Below are positions 1 through 6,201 of a stretch of 42,550 nucleotides of DNA, piece after piece; the stretch's first letter is position 1; every line of letters begins with the position of its first letter. Source of the stretch: a virus; IMG/VR virus record IMGVR_UViG_3300044627_002343, positions 1 through 42,550 of that record; one strand, written 5' to 3'. The notes under the pieces are model-generated. The model was not told the DNA's origin. It ran no database searches and saw nothing but the letters and a program-made list of their open reading frames with translations. The translations under genes were made by a program, and so were the position numbers.

Positions 1-59
1 ACTATCAACTTTGGGGTTATTTTGCGAACGCATAGACCCATAACCCCAAAGTTGATAGT
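1..59. repeat. 20-bp perfect inverted repeat at the left edge
   Basis: Bases 1-20 are the exact reverse complement of bases 40-59, with a 19-base loop between. Each outer arm end is the nonamer ACTATCAAC/GTTGATAGT that recurs at other boundaries of the early region. The left arm starts at base 1, so the palindrome may extend outside the window. It lies just upstream of a promoter at 85-113. It could be a replication, packaging or regulatory site; nothing in the sequence decides which. Confidence 0.85.
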
Positions 60-84
60 ATTCCCTAAATTCTTTCTTTACGCC

Positions 85-113
85 TTGACCCTGAGTGACC
101 TTTTTGGTACAAT
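85..113 (+). promoter_or_regulatory. sigma70-like early promoter with a leader
   Basis: TTGACC (85-90), 17-bp spacer ending in TTTGG, TACAAT (108-113). Expected start near base 120. Unlike most promoters here it leaves a leader of about 24 bases containing AAGGAG before the ATG at 144. Confidence 0.8.
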
Positions 114-143
114 GGCGTCTCACCCCGAACCAAGGAGACTGCC

Positions 144-386
144 ATGCAAGACGAAGTTTTCGATCGTATTATCAATCGCATCGACCTCGCCATCAAGAAC
201 CTTGCGACAGGACAGCACAGGCTCTCAACTCAGCACGATTTGCAGTTGGCCCTCTCTCGCATTCACGGGATGATTGACGCATTGGAGGACGGAGGTGACT
301 TCTCCAAGGAGTTCTTTCACAACACTCGTTGTAGTGCGACAGACGCATACTTCGCAGGACTTGATCTTGTTCATAGGCGTTCATAG
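144..386 (+). CDS. small early protein, unknown function
   Basis: 80 residues, predicted mostly helical and rich in charged residues, with no domain I recognise. The start is supported by AAGGAG eight bases upstream and by the promoter at 85-113. This is one of the few early genes here with a normal Shine-Dalgarno leader instead of a leaderless start. The long antisense frame over it lacks such signals. It ends near a hairpin at 425-442 that may terminate it. Confidence 0.75.
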   Translation: MQDEVFDRIINRIDLAIKNLATGQHRLSTQHDLQLALSRIHGMIDALEDGGDFSKEFFHNTRCSATDAYFAGLDLVHRRS

Positions 387-424
387 TGACGCTCAGAGGG
401 TGGCCGTGACATCTCACTCCACCC

Positions 425-442
425 AACTTCCGCAAGGAAGTT
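425..442 (+). terminator. possible weak terminator hairpin
   Basis: AACTTCC - GCAA - GGAAGTT forms a 7-bp perfect stem with a tetraloop, 38 bases after the stop of the gene at 144-386. It is followed by GATAGTTTTGG, only a modest T-rich tail. Its right arm runs into a GTTGATAGT repeat, so it could also be part of an operator region. Confidence 0.4.
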
Positions 443-556
443 GATAGTTTTGGTGTTTTATCACATTATTGTGACATTTTATAGAGTCAGAATGACTTTC
501 CGATAATAATTTAGCGATTGTGACGTACTATCAACGCTGTGACCAGCACTATCAAC
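440..556. repeat. cluster of GTTGATAGT and TGTGAC repeats
   Basis: GTTGATAGT occurs at 440-448 on plus and at 527-535 and 548-556 on minus. TGTGAC occurs at 470, 519 and 538 on plus. No gene is visible between 387 and 615. The arrangement looks like a protein-binding or origin region. The same two motifs cluster again at 13.77-14.47 kb. Confidence 0.65.
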
Positions 557-589
557 CCCCGCAGGACAGCCCACCTGTCCTTTGGGGGT

Positions 590-619
590 ATTCTACCACG
601 TCACACGGGAGGCTGTCAA
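590..619 (-). promoter_or_regulatory. minus-strand promoter into a noncoding region
   Basis: On minus: TTGACA (619-614), 18-bp spacer, TAGAAT (595-590), then six bases (ACCCCC). The start is expected at 583, but no ATG follows there. The TGA stop of the 616-870 gene lies inside this -35 box. The transcript would begin at a GC-rich hairpin (about 545-588) and run across the repeat cluster toward the left. Confidence 0.6.
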
Positions 620-870
620 GCCACCTGTGCGGTGTATTCTGAAAATTCTTGAATTCGTTCCTCTCGCATGGATCGCCACTCCTTTGCGGCGACATCCCAA
701 ACCCGAATCTGTGCCTTGTCGTACTGCATGGGATTCTTTGCAGGATGATTCTCTTTCGGAATCATGTGAAAGTTTTGAGTGCAGATCATGTGACGGATTG
801 AACCATCCGCCTTCTCAAACCGCACGAAGACCGTCTTGCCTGACTTCAGAAGTTGTCGTAGTTGACTCAT
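616..870 (-). CDS. SH3-like small phage protein (WYL_2/DUF2693-like)
   Basis: 84 residues. The order of motifs 'VFVRFEKADGSIRHMICTQN', then a 'IPKENHPAKNP' stretch, then 'RVWDVAAKEWRSMREERI', matches the small Sm/SH3-like barrel proteins (WYL_2, formerly DUF2693) common in phages. Their biochemical role is not established. The start at 870 lies exactly six bases after a TAGAAT -10 box, so the mRNA is predicted leaderless. The stop TGA is embedded in the -35 box of the next minus-strand promoter. Confidence 0.8.
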   Translation of the reverse strand: MSQLRQLLKSGKTVFVRFEKADGSIRHMICTQNFHMIPKENHPAKNPMQYDKAQIRVWDVAAKEWRSMREERIQEFSEYTAQVA

Positions 871-876
871 GGTGGT

Positions 877-905
877 ATTCTACCTTTCTTTTTTCCTCTT
901 GTCAA
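877..905 (-). promoter_or_regulatory. leaderless-type promoter
   Basis: Minus strand: TTGACA (905-900), 17-bp spacer ending in AAAGG, TAGAAT (882-877), ACCACC, then ATG at 870. No Shine-Dalgarno sequence fits. A weaker plus-strand pair, TTGTCG (853-858) and TATTCT (876-881), overlaps it and could serve the plus-strand gene at 927. Confidence 0.85.
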
Positions 906-926
906 TACATAAAGAGGGAGATTTCT

Positions 927-1172
927 ATGCCTGAATATCCGATTGTCGAAGTCATTTGGGTAGACGCTGAAGAGGTTGGTCAGGTTGGTTGGAATGACCT
1001 TGATGAAATGCTTGAGGAGGCTGCGAAGCCATGCCCAACGGTAAAATCTGTTGGTTATTTGGCATTTGTCTCTGAATCGCATATAAGCCTCATACGGGCG
1101 TTCCATTCGGAGGGCTGCTCAACCGTGGAAAAGATACCAAAACGGTTTATAGAGGATCTACGCTACCTCTAA
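927..1172 (+). CDS. conserved hypothetical small protein
   Basis: 81 residues beginning MPEYPIVEVIWVDAEEVGQ and ending FIEDLRYL. It resembles small hypothetical proteins of phages and bacteria that share a 'VEVVW..A...GDVGWNDL...' start and a 'CSTLEKIP' end. No function is known to me. GAGGGAG seven bases upstream supports the ATG at 927. The frame is open further upstream, but there it only covers the antisense of the 616-870 gene. Possible terminator hairpin at 1321-1353. Confidence 0.75.
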   Translation: MPEYPIVEVIWVDAEEVGQVGWNDLDEMLEEAAKPCPTVKSVGYLAFVSESHISLIRAFHSEGCSTVEKIPKRFIEDLRYL

Positions 1173-1320
1173 AAATTATTTGAGTGTGTCTGCGGGTGGG
1201 AAGTTTATGCCAACACCCCTCTACACTTTCCCCCACTTTGCCCCACTCTGACCCCTATACCGTCATTCTGACCACACCTGTCATTATGGCAGTAGGTGCA
1301 TATTTTATTCAAATATGCAA

Positions 1321-1353
1321 ATCATAAAGTTTCACAAAGATTTCTTTATGATT
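1321..1353 (+). terminator. putative terminator hairpin
   Basis: ATCATAAAG (1321-1329) pairs with CTTTATGAT (about 1344-1352), followed by TCTTTACTTTTTCC. It lies about 150 bases after the gene ending at 1172. The 1173-1320 stretch holds no gene that I can support. Confidence 0.5.
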
Positions 1354-1390
1354 CTTTACTTTTTCCTTGACAAGAAGCCGATATTACTGT

Positions 1391-1486
1391 TCGGCAAACA
1401 CAGGGATTCATAACCCTTCCAAGGTTGAATAGGCTGCGACGAGGTGGTATACAACCACGGTATCTTCCCTATGGGAAACCAGCCGA
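1391..1486. ncRNA. compact structured element, possible RNA
   Basis: Nested perfect stems: ATTCA/TGAAT (1406-1410/1426-1430) and GGCTG/CAGCC (1432-1436/1480-1484). The second encloses two hairpins, GTGGT/ACCAC (1444-1448/1454-1458) and TTCCC/GGGAA (1465-1469/1473-1477), giving a three-way junction. TCGGC/GCCGA (1391-1395/1482-1486) is an alternative outer stem. Identical 13-bp repeats AAAGATTTCTTTA flank it at 1336-1348 and 1507-1519. I find no clear promoter or known RNA family, and the strand is uncertain. Confidence 0.45.
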
Positions 1487-1544
1487 CTTACTCTTTACCT
1501 ATTCGTAAAGATTTCTTTACTTGTCCAAGACTCTCTCTCTCTAC

Positions 1545-1694
1545 TCACTCTTCCTCATCATCCCAATCATCATGGATGAAGATGTCGTACTCCCAATCCC
1601 CATCCTGAATGTAGTCCTCATACCCATCAGGGATGAGTTCATCAGACTGAATCTGCGTGTCGAAATGGTCGAAGTTGTTTGATTGGTTGCTCAT
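1545..1694 (-). CDS. 49-residue acidic protein
   Basis: MSNQSNNFDHFDTQ... ending in a run of D, E and W (IHDDWDDEEE). Strongly acidic and probably a soluble mimic-like or regulatory early peptide, but the function is unknown. The start at 1694 is six bases after TACAAT, with TTGACA upstream, so leaderless. It is alone in its unit. Confidence 0.7.
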   Translation of the reverse strand: MSNQSNNFDHFDTQIQSDELIPDGYEDYIQDGDWEYDIFIHDDWDDEEE

Positions 1695-1700
1695 GGTGGT

Positions 1701-1728
1701 ATTGTACCTTTGTTGGTTTTTTTGTCAA
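1701..1728 (-). promoter_or_regulatory. leaderless-type promoter (16-bp spacer)
   Basis: Minus strand: TTGACA (1728-1723), 16-bp spacer, TACAAT (1706-1701), ACCACC, ATG at 1694. Confidence 0.85.
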
Positions 1729-1738
1729 GTCTTTTTGG

Positions 1739-1858
1739 TCAGAAGATCCAACAGACGAGGAATGCAATAATGATTCCTACTGGAACACCAATAATTGTGA
1801 TCCATTCGATGTTCTTTGGATCATCACCGTCGATGAGTGGTCGATATCGTCGTGCCAT
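1739..1858 (-). CDS. 39-residue single-pass membrane protein
   Basis: MARRYRPLIDGDDPKNIEW followed by a hydrophobic helix (about residues 21-39, ITIIGVPVGIIIAFLVCWIF). The N-in topology is suggested by the basic N-terminus. No family recognised. It has its own leaderless-type promoter and an ATG six bases after TAGAAT. Confidence 0.7.
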   Translation of the reverse strand: MARRYRPLIDGDDPKNIEWITIIGVPVGIIIAFLVCWIF

Positions 1859-1864
1859 CGTGGT

Positions 1865-1893
1865 ATTCTACCTTTCCAGTTGGTTTACGTCAA
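1865..1893 (-). promoter_or_regulatory. leaderless-type promoter overlapping a stop codon
   Basis: Minus strand: TTGACG (1893-1888), 17-bp spacer, TAGAAT (1870-1865), ACCACG, ATG at 1858. The TGA stop of the upstream gene (1892-1890) is inside the -35 hexamer. Confidence 0.85.
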
Positions 1894-2342
1894 GCGACTT
1901 TCCGTGGGTATTCGTTCTTGTACGCACGAATGAGTTCGTGGAATCCGTAGGTTCCCTGCGAGCAGAAATTGTTCGCAAACTCATCCCACCACACACGCTT
2001 GTCCCCGTTGAGCGGATTCGCAATCACATCCTGCGGGATATGTCCCTTCGCCTTGCGGGAAAGCCAGTCTGCACGGGCCGCTTCAAGACTGCCAAATGAA
2101 CTGCCCATCGTCCGTCGCCAAGTGCCATCGGAGGAGAGAATCCAGTCATAGAAACGAACTTCGGTGGGATGCCAAGGGTTCGGTGTGTAGACCCGTGCGA
2201 ACTTCATGTTGTATTCCGAATTGGTTTCGATCAACGCATAGACGAGAGGCATGGCGAAATCCTCAAACGTGTGGTGCGGCATCGGGATCTCACCCGCACG
2301 GTATTGAGTGGAACGCATGGAATTGTGTTGAGTCGTTGGCAT
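1890..2342 (-). CDS. early protein of unknown function
   Basis: 150 residues, soluble. It contains an aromatic-rich segment (VRFYDWILSSDGTWRRT) and a C-terminal 'WWDEFANNFCSQGTYGFHEL' region. No family recognised. An in-frame upstream ATG exists, but the ATG at 2342 is chosen because it sits six bases after TACAAT of a TTGACC promoter. Single-gene unit. Confidence 0.75.
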   Translation of the reverse strand: MPTTQHNSMRSTQYRAGEIPMPHHTFEDFAMPLVYALIETNSEYNMKFARVYTPNPWHPTEVRFYDWILSSDGTWRRTMGSSFGSLEAARADWLSRKAKGHIPQDVIANPLNGDKRVWWDEFANNFCSQGTYGFHELIRAYKNEYPRKVA

Positions 2343-2348
2343 GGGTAC

Positions 2349-2377
2349 ATTGTACCAAAATGGTTCGTGGTGGTCAA
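2349..2377 (-). promoter_or_regulatory. leaderless-type promoter
   Basis: Minus strand: TTGACC (2377-2372), 17-bp spacer ending TTTTGG, TACAAT (2354-2349), GTACCC, ATG at 2342. Confidence 0.85.
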
Positions 2378-2382
2378 TGACT

Positions 2383-2577
2383 TTACAGCGATTCCTCAAG
2401 CCTTTCCAGTTTTTCATGGATAGACTCAAGTCGATAATAGATGTCATTTTGACTGATATTACCCTCATCAATCAAAAACATGATGTGGTCGAGGGCTTCA
2501 CGAATGCCCCAAATCTTGTCTGTAATTGATTTGTTCGTCTTTGACTTGGTTGATGTGTTTTTTGTGTTCTTTTTCAT
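2383..2577 (-). CDS. 64-residue basic/coiled-coil protein
   Basis: A lysine/threonine/serine-rich N-terminus (MKKNTKNTSTKSKTNKSI) is followed by two amphipathic helices (IREALDHIMFLIDEG and IYYRLESIHEKLERLEESL). No family recognised. Its ATG overlaps the TGA of the preceding gene (ATGA), so it is the third gene of a translationally coupled operon. Confidence 0.65.
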   Translation of the reverse strand: MKKNTKNTSTKSKTNKSITDKIWGIREALDHIMFLIDEGNISQNDIYYRLESIHEKLERLEESL

Positions 2578-2684
2578 TTTAGGTATACCACAAGGTTGAG
2601 AAGAATGAGAGTTGCCACAACCATCCACAGCAGAAACCGTGGATTCGTGTAGAACTCAAATGTTTTGTCAATGAAATCTCTCAT
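2574..2684 (-). CDS. 36-residue single-pass membrane protein
   Basis: MRDFIDKTFEFYTNPRF then a hydrophobic helix (LLWMVVATLILLNLVVYL). Joined at both ends by ATGA overlaps to the genes at 2681-2986 and 2383-2577, which strongly supports it despite its small size. Function unknown. Confidence 0.65.
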   Translation of the reverse strand: MRDFIDKTFEFYTNPRFLLWMVVATLILLNLVVYLK

Positions 2685-2986
2685 CCGTTGACTCCCAATG
2701 TCATGGTCGATGCCATGTAAATGAACCTTGCCACATCGTCAGAGGTGAGATGCCCAAGCACGTCGTTGTCGTAGTAGTTGAAACCAATGACATGAACCCA
2801 AGCATGGTTATCCGCATTCCACGCGGCACACTCTGCCGTGGTCTTGCCATCGGAGTAGTTGCAACTACCCCAACGAATCGAAACCGTGATGCGATTCTGA
2901 AACGTCATCGTGAATCCCTTGTTGTAGGTGTTGTCGATGAGATTGATGCGTGAGAGCGAATCGGAGATGGTATTGGTGTTGCTCAT
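2681..2986 (-). CDS. early protein of unknown function
   Basis: 101 residues, soluble, beginning MSNTNTISDSLSRINL. The middle looks like beta strands (NRITVSIRWGSCNYS). No family recognised. First gene of a three-gene operon. It starts six bases after TACAAT of a leaderless-type promoter and overlaps the next gene by ATGA. Confidence 0.75.
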   Translation of the reverse strand: MSNTNTISDSLSRINLIDNTYNKGFTMTFQNRITVSIRWGSCNYSDGKTTAECAAWNADNHAWVHVIGFNYYDNDVLGHLTSDDVARFIYMASTMTLGVNG

Positions 2987-2992
2987 GGTGGT

Positions 2993-3021
2993 ATTGTACC
3001 AAATTGGTTCGTGGGTGTCAA
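2993..3021 (-). promoter_or_regulatory. leaderless-type promoter overlapping a stop codon
   Basis: Minus strand: TTGACA (3021-3016), 17-bp spacer, TACAAT (2998-2993), ACCACC, ATG at 2986. The TGA stop of the gene at 3018-3437 lies inside the -35 hexamer. Confidence 0.85.
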
Positions 3022-3437
3022 CCCATATCCGTGCTACGGAAGTCCTGATTGTTTGCGTTTGCGTCGATCATCTCACAGCACTTGCGGCACGTCGTTGCCG
3101 ATTCTCCCTTGTTCGCACTCGCAATGTCCTGCGGGAGTGCATTATAGAAAACAACATTTCGAGAGTCAATGGCATCCCCGCAATGATCGCAGAAATAGTT
3201 GATTATCTCATCCTCGTTGGCGATATCCCATCCACGCTCGATTGCCACCCGTGATGCGGAGTCGATTGACCCATTGCTCGTCAACTCACAGACTTCCCAT
3301 CGTGCGGAGTTGCGTTCTTCGATCAGGTTTTCGATCTCATTTGCCGCATTGCGGAGCATATGAAGATGCCACTCTTCAAACGAGTCGATGTTCGCATTCG
3401 CAAAATCACGAAGAAACTTTGTGTTTTCGTTGCTCAT
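3018..3437 (-). CDS. zinc-ribbon early protein
   Basis: 139 residues. The N-terminal half is helical and acidic. The C-terminal half has CDHCGD and CRKC pairs about 40 residues apart, suggesting a zinc-binding domain. Start at 3437 by ATGA overlap with the upstream gene, which begins with the same residues MSNENT. That shared beginning may reflect duplication of the 5' ends. Function unknown. Confidence 0.75.
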   Translation of the reverse strand: MSNENTKFLRDFANANIDSFEEWHLHMLRNAANEIENLIEERNSARWEVCELTSNGSIDSASRVAIERGWDIANEDEIINYFCDHCGDAIDSRNVVFYNALPQDIASANKGESATTCRKCCEMIDANANNQDFRSTDMG

Positions 3438-3847
3438 TTCATTTTCCCAAAGCAGTCCCATTCCCGTTCCCGTGCGACCAAATGCGGATCGTCGTAAGAC
3501 GCATTGCAGAAATCTCGTCGTGCCGCATCACGCTCTTCCTTGAGTCGAGCAATCTCCTTGCGAAGAGTGTCGTTGTCCGCTTCGACCCCTGCAACCCACC
3601 CCGAAAGATCATCCACCATTTCGTGGAGTTCCTTTGCTTCGGCCTTGAGTTTTGCGTTCTCCTCAAAGATTTTCTGAATCTCAATCTGATACGCGGTCTG
3701 CATTGCACGAAGAACAACGATCTCGTCCGCTGCCTTTACGAGATCCATATTCGTAAGGATGTGTAGCGGAGGCTTGGTAAGCAGTCGATCCACAATGTCG
3801 AGTTCGGGGTGCTGCATTTCGGAAGCGGTGGTGTTCTCGTTGCTCAT
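3434..3847 (-). CDS. coiled-coil early protein
   Basis: 137 residues with a long heptad-like helix (about residues 45-115: EIQKIFEENAKLKAEAKELHE and ADNDTLRKEIARLKEERDAA). Probably a dimeric coiled coil. Ead/Ea22-like early phage proteins have a similar look, but I cannot assign the family. First gene of a two-gene operon from a leaderless promoter. Confidence 0.75.
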   Translation of the reverse strand: MSNENTTASEMQHPELDIVDRLLTKPPLHILTNMDLVKAADEIVVLRAMQTAYQIEIQKIFEENAKLKAEAKELHEMVDDLSGWVAGVEADNDTLRKEIARLKEERDAARRDFCNASYDDPHLVAREREWDCFGKMK

Positions 3848-3853
3848 GTGGGT

Positions 3854-3882
3854 ATTCTACCTTTGGTTGGTCGTCAGGTCAA
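3854..3882 (-). promoter_or_regulatory. leaderless-type promoter
   Basis: Minus strand: TTGACC (3882-3877), 17-bp spacer, TAGAAT (3859-3854), ACCCAC, ATG at 3847. The upstream gene's stop TGA follows directly on the -35 box, so the -35 is within coding sequence. Confidence 0.85.
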
Positions 3883-4242
3883 CACGGAATAGCCATGTTC
3901 GCTCTGAATTTCATTCACAAGATTTTGTGCATTCGCACACATCTTGTCGGTTCGTGTAAAACTCATCCCGTACAATGGCTTATTCGTGATGAGGCAATTC
4001 CACACACGCCGAATCGTCTGAATCGGGTATGATAACTTTGATGAGATCACAAGGGTATGTCCCTCGTCCCGAATCATGAAGTCATCACACATCTCGTTGT
4101 GTTCATCGAAAAATTCAACAACCGTGCCGCTGTGCGGCTTTCCATCCTGATCATGTTCGATCAGGAAAAGCATCTCACTACGCTTGGAGGCCTGATTGCT
4201 TTTGTTTGCCTCACTAACAAGAGTATAGCACTTGGTGTTCAT
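3874..4242 (-). CDS. early protein of unknown function
   Basis: 122 residues, MNTKCYTLVSEANKSNQ... No recognisable domain. It contains an acidic segment (VVEFFDEHNEMCDDFMIRDE) in the middle. It starts three bases after the stop of the gene at 4246-4578, so it is the second gene of that operon. Confidence 0.75.
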   Translation of the reverse strand: MNTKCYTLVSEANKSNQASKRSEMLFLIEHDQDGKPHSGTVVEFFDEHNEMCDDFMIRDEGHTLVISSKLSYPIQTIRRVWNCLITNKPLYGMSFTRTDKMCANAQNLVNEIQSEHGYSVLT

Positions 4243-4245
4243 TTT

Positions 4246-4578
4246 TCAACCTTTCTTCAGGAATTGTTCAACGTCACGCATGGTACGGTAGTCCTCGACC
4301 GAAAGATCGTCACGATCAATCATATCGTTGAACATTGCATGAAATCGTTCATACAGAGGCTTTTCCTCAACCTCCTGAATGTCCATCTCAATGAATCGAC
4401 ATGGAACACTTCCGAACTTGGATTTTGACCAAACTTCAGCCTCTTCAATCGGATACCCATTCTCCACCAACCAGTTGGTGATATCGTGGAAATCCATTTC
4501 ACGAAGATTTGATGGTGCTTGCTTGGGAAAGCCGTACTTCCACCCCGAAGGTGGGTCAACGAAGAGTTTGTTTGCCAT
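4246..4578 (-). CDS. conserved hypothetical phage protein
   Basis: 110 residues. The 'DPPSGWKYGFPKQAP' start followed by 'WLVENGYPIEEAEVW' and a short basic-aromatic region matches a recurrent phage/bacterial hypothetical family. No function known. First gene of a two-gene unit. ATG six bases after TAGAAT. Confidence 0.8.
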   Translation of the reverse strand: MANKLFVDPPSGWKYGFPKQAPSNLREMDFHDITNWLVENGYPIEEAEVWSKSKFGSVPCRFIEMDIQEVEEKPLYERFHAMFNDMIDRDDLSVEDYRTMRDVEQFLKKG

Positions 4579-4584
4579 GTGTGT

Positions 4585-4613
4585 ATTCTACCTTTGATGG
4601 TTGTTGAAATCAA
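4585..4613 (-). promoter_or_regulatory. leaderless-type promoter overlapping a stop codon
   Basis: Minus strand: TTGATT (4613-4608), 17-bp spacer, TAGAAT (4590-4585), ACACAC, ATG at 4578. The TGA stop of the gene at 4610-5143 is inside the -35 hexamer. Confidence 0.85.
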
Positions 4614-5143
4614 GCCAAAGTTTTGGTTTTTGGAGTTCGGTAGGTGATTCGATTGTACTCAGCACATGGTGCAAAGTGGTAGACCACATCAACAACGTCC
4701 TGTGCGTGTAGGTTGCCATCAGAGAACGTCCAACGCCATTCCTCGCCAATCTCCCCCTTGACATGAAGGAATGACTCAGGCTCAATCGTAGGGGCTACAA
4801 CGGCAAAGAGAACTTCCTCGTTGCCGATCTTGTACGATGAGTGGCTTGAATGGCGAATCTCAACGACCTCGTACTGAGAGTCGTTATCACCCAACAGGAC
4901 ATTATAACCCCATTGGGCGAAGAAGTCAACGATGTCGCGGTTGAGGATGGCCTTGCGAGCCTTTTCGGTATCAACCCACGCATACCAAACGTCCGCCTTC
5001 TTGCCACTCACCCATGATCCACCAGTACCGTTCTCAACGATGATTTCATCAGTCATCAGGTGGGTTGCGAGTTCCCAAAACTTGTCAAGATTGGCCTTGG
5101 GGATGCGAAACGATGAATTTGTGATTTCGATGTAGTAGCCCAT
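4610..5143 (-). CDS. conserved hypothetical phage protein (MGYYIEIT family)
   Basis: 177 residues. The opening MGYYIEITNSSFRIPKANLD, and near the C-terminus 'GEEWRWTFSDG', are hallmarks of a widespread phage protein family of unknown function. Upstream in-frame codons exist, but the ATG at 5143 is fixed by the promoter (six bases after TACAAT) and by the family start. Monocistronic. Confidence 0.85.
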   Translation of the reverse strand: MGYYIEITNSSFRIPKANLDKFWELATHLMTDEIIVENGTGGSWVSGKKADVWYAWVDTEKARKAILNRDIVDFFAQWGYNVLLGDNDSQYEVVEIRHSSHSSYKIGNEEVLFAVVAPTIEPESFLHVKGEIGEEWRWTFSDGNLHAQDVVDVVYHFAPCAEYNRITYRTPKTKTLA

Positions 5144-5149
5144 GTGCGT

Positions 5150-5178
5150 ATTGTACCTTTTTGGTTCGTGGCCGTCAA
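5150..5178 (-). promoter_or_regulatory. leaderless-type promoter
   Basis: Minus strand: TTGACG (5178-5173), 17-bp spacer ending AAAGG, TACAAT (5155-5150), ACGCAC, ATG at 5143. Confidence 0.85.
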
Positions 5179-5182
5179 TCAC

Positions 5183-5434
5183 TTACTCGAAAATGTCGTC
5201 CAAATAGACTTCGCATTGAAAGCGTCGTGCGAGGTCACGACCAACGAGGTCGAAATGGTTGTCGGGGTCAACCTCATCCTCATCAACCTCACAGGTGATG
5301 TTGAACCATGTGCTTTCATCAATTTGAACAACGTCGGTCGCCTCAACACCCGTCAGGATGCGGCACTCCTCCTGAAACTTGTCCATTGGGAGGGTGAGAA
5401 AGTCTGCAACGTATTGTGCGGTAAAGGTCTTCAT
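5183..5434 (-). CDS. small acidic early protein
   Basis: 83 residues, acidic, MKTFTAQYVADFLTLPMDKF... No family recognised. The ATG overlaps the stop of the gene at 5431-5679 (ATGA). A TAGAAT box six bases upstream with a poor -35 (TGGAAA) could also make it independently leaderless. Confidence 0.75.
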   Translation of the reverse strand: MKTFTAQYVADFLTLPMDKFQEECRILTGVEATDVVQIDESTWFNITCEVDEDEVDPDNHFDLVGRDLARRFQCEVYLDDIFE

Positions 5435-5679
5435 GCTGTAATTCTACACCTTTCCTCTGAAGTTTTCCAACAGTTTTTTCGTAAATATCTCCACTCATTC
5501 CTGAGTAGGGATACTGGGTAAGAGACGTTGTAGTGAAATGGCATGGTGTAACCAGTACCATTAGCATTATTTTCACCACCTTCGTTCTGTGTAACACATC
5601 CAGTACCATCCGAATGGATGGCGAAAAGGATCATGATATCACCTTGTGGTGAAAAAAGACTGTGTAGTTTGACTCCCAT
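5431..5679 (-). CDS. early protein, paralogue of the next gene
   Basis: 82 residues. Its C-terminal 'LLRNEWRYLRKNCWKT' resembles 'ELRKEWKSLRENGWQE' in the neighbouring gene at 5684-5944, so the two are probably diverged duplicates. Function unknown. First gene of a two-gene unit. ATG six bases after TAAAAT. Confidence 0.75.
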   Translation of the reverse strand: MGVKLHSLFSPQGDIMILFAIHSDGTGCVTQNEGGENNANGTGYTMPFHYNVSYPVSLLRNEWRYLRKNCWKTSEERCRITA

Positions 5680-5683
5680 GTGG

Positions 5684-5944
5684 CTATTTTACCTCAACTG
5701 GTATCTCTTGCCAACCATTTTCCCTGAGAGATTTCCATTCTTTACGAAGTTCGGTGATATCCATGTAATCACCACGAAGGTACTGCCTTCCAGTAGTACC
5801 TTGGCACATAGCAAAGAAATCCTCTCTGTCATGGTTGTAGGCCCATATTGTACCACCACGACTACCGTTTGGATAGGTATGAACCCGAAAAAGGTAATCA
5901 AATTTATGGCAAGTTTTTGACCTGATGCGAAATTGCTGAGTCAT
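5684..5944 (-). CDS. early protein, paralogue of the preceding gene
   Basis: 86 residues with the C-terminal LR-x-EW-x-x-LR-x-N-x-W motif shared with the 5431-5679 protein. Start codon overlaps the stop of the upstream gene as TAATG. Fourth gene of the operon that begins at 6811. Function unknown. Confidence 0.75.
   Translation of the reverse strand: MTQQFRIRSKTCHKFDYLFRVHTYPNGSRGGTIWAYNHDREDFFAMCQGTTGRQYLRGDYMDITELRKEWKSLRENGWQEIPVEVK
5686..5714 (-). promoter_or_regulatory. leaderless-type promoter
   Basis: Minus strand: TTGGCA (5714-5709), 17-bp spacer, TAAAAT (5691-5686), AGCCAC, ATG at 5679. The -10 box overlaps the last codons and first stop base (TAG) of the upstream gene. Confidence 0.8.
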
Positions 5945-6201
5945 TATGCCTTCTTCTTAGGCTTGGGCTTTGTCTCAAGTGCCTCAATGCGAGACAATAC
6001 CAAATCCATGTCAGAGTACATTTGGTTCACATCCTCACGAATGTGGTTGATGTCTTGCCGAAGTGCTTCCTTGTCGATGTCATTGGTCTTTGTAACCAAG
6101 TTCAGGTCAATCTTACGCACACGATTGACGCTATAGAAAAGGTATGCGGTAGCACACATTCCAACGCCAAAGAAAATTCCTGCAACGAGTTCGTAGTTCA
6201 T
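5944..6201 (-). CDS. membrane-anchored coiled-coil protein
   Basis: 85 residues: an N-terminal transmembrane helix (about residues 5-24, LVAGIFFGVGMCATAYLFYS), a helical coiled-coil body and a lysine/proline-rich tail (KPKPKKKA). Joined to its neighbours by ATGA (upstream) and TAATG (downstream) overlaps. Possibly an inner-membrane early protein; function unknown. Confidence 0.75.
   Translation of the reverse strand: MNYELVAGIFFGVGMCATAYLFYSVNRVRKIDLNLVTKTNDIDKEALRQDINHIREDVNQMYSDMDLVLSRIEALETKPKPKKKA

Noticed and set aside
193-435. Minus-strand frame opposite the 144-386 gene
   Set aside because: No promoter of the local type before its ATG and composition like an antisense frame.
582-926. 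Upstream extension of the plus-strand frame ending at 1172
   Set aside because: It is antisense to the well-supported 616-870 gene and crosses its promoter; the Shine-Dalgarno at about 914-919 points to 927.
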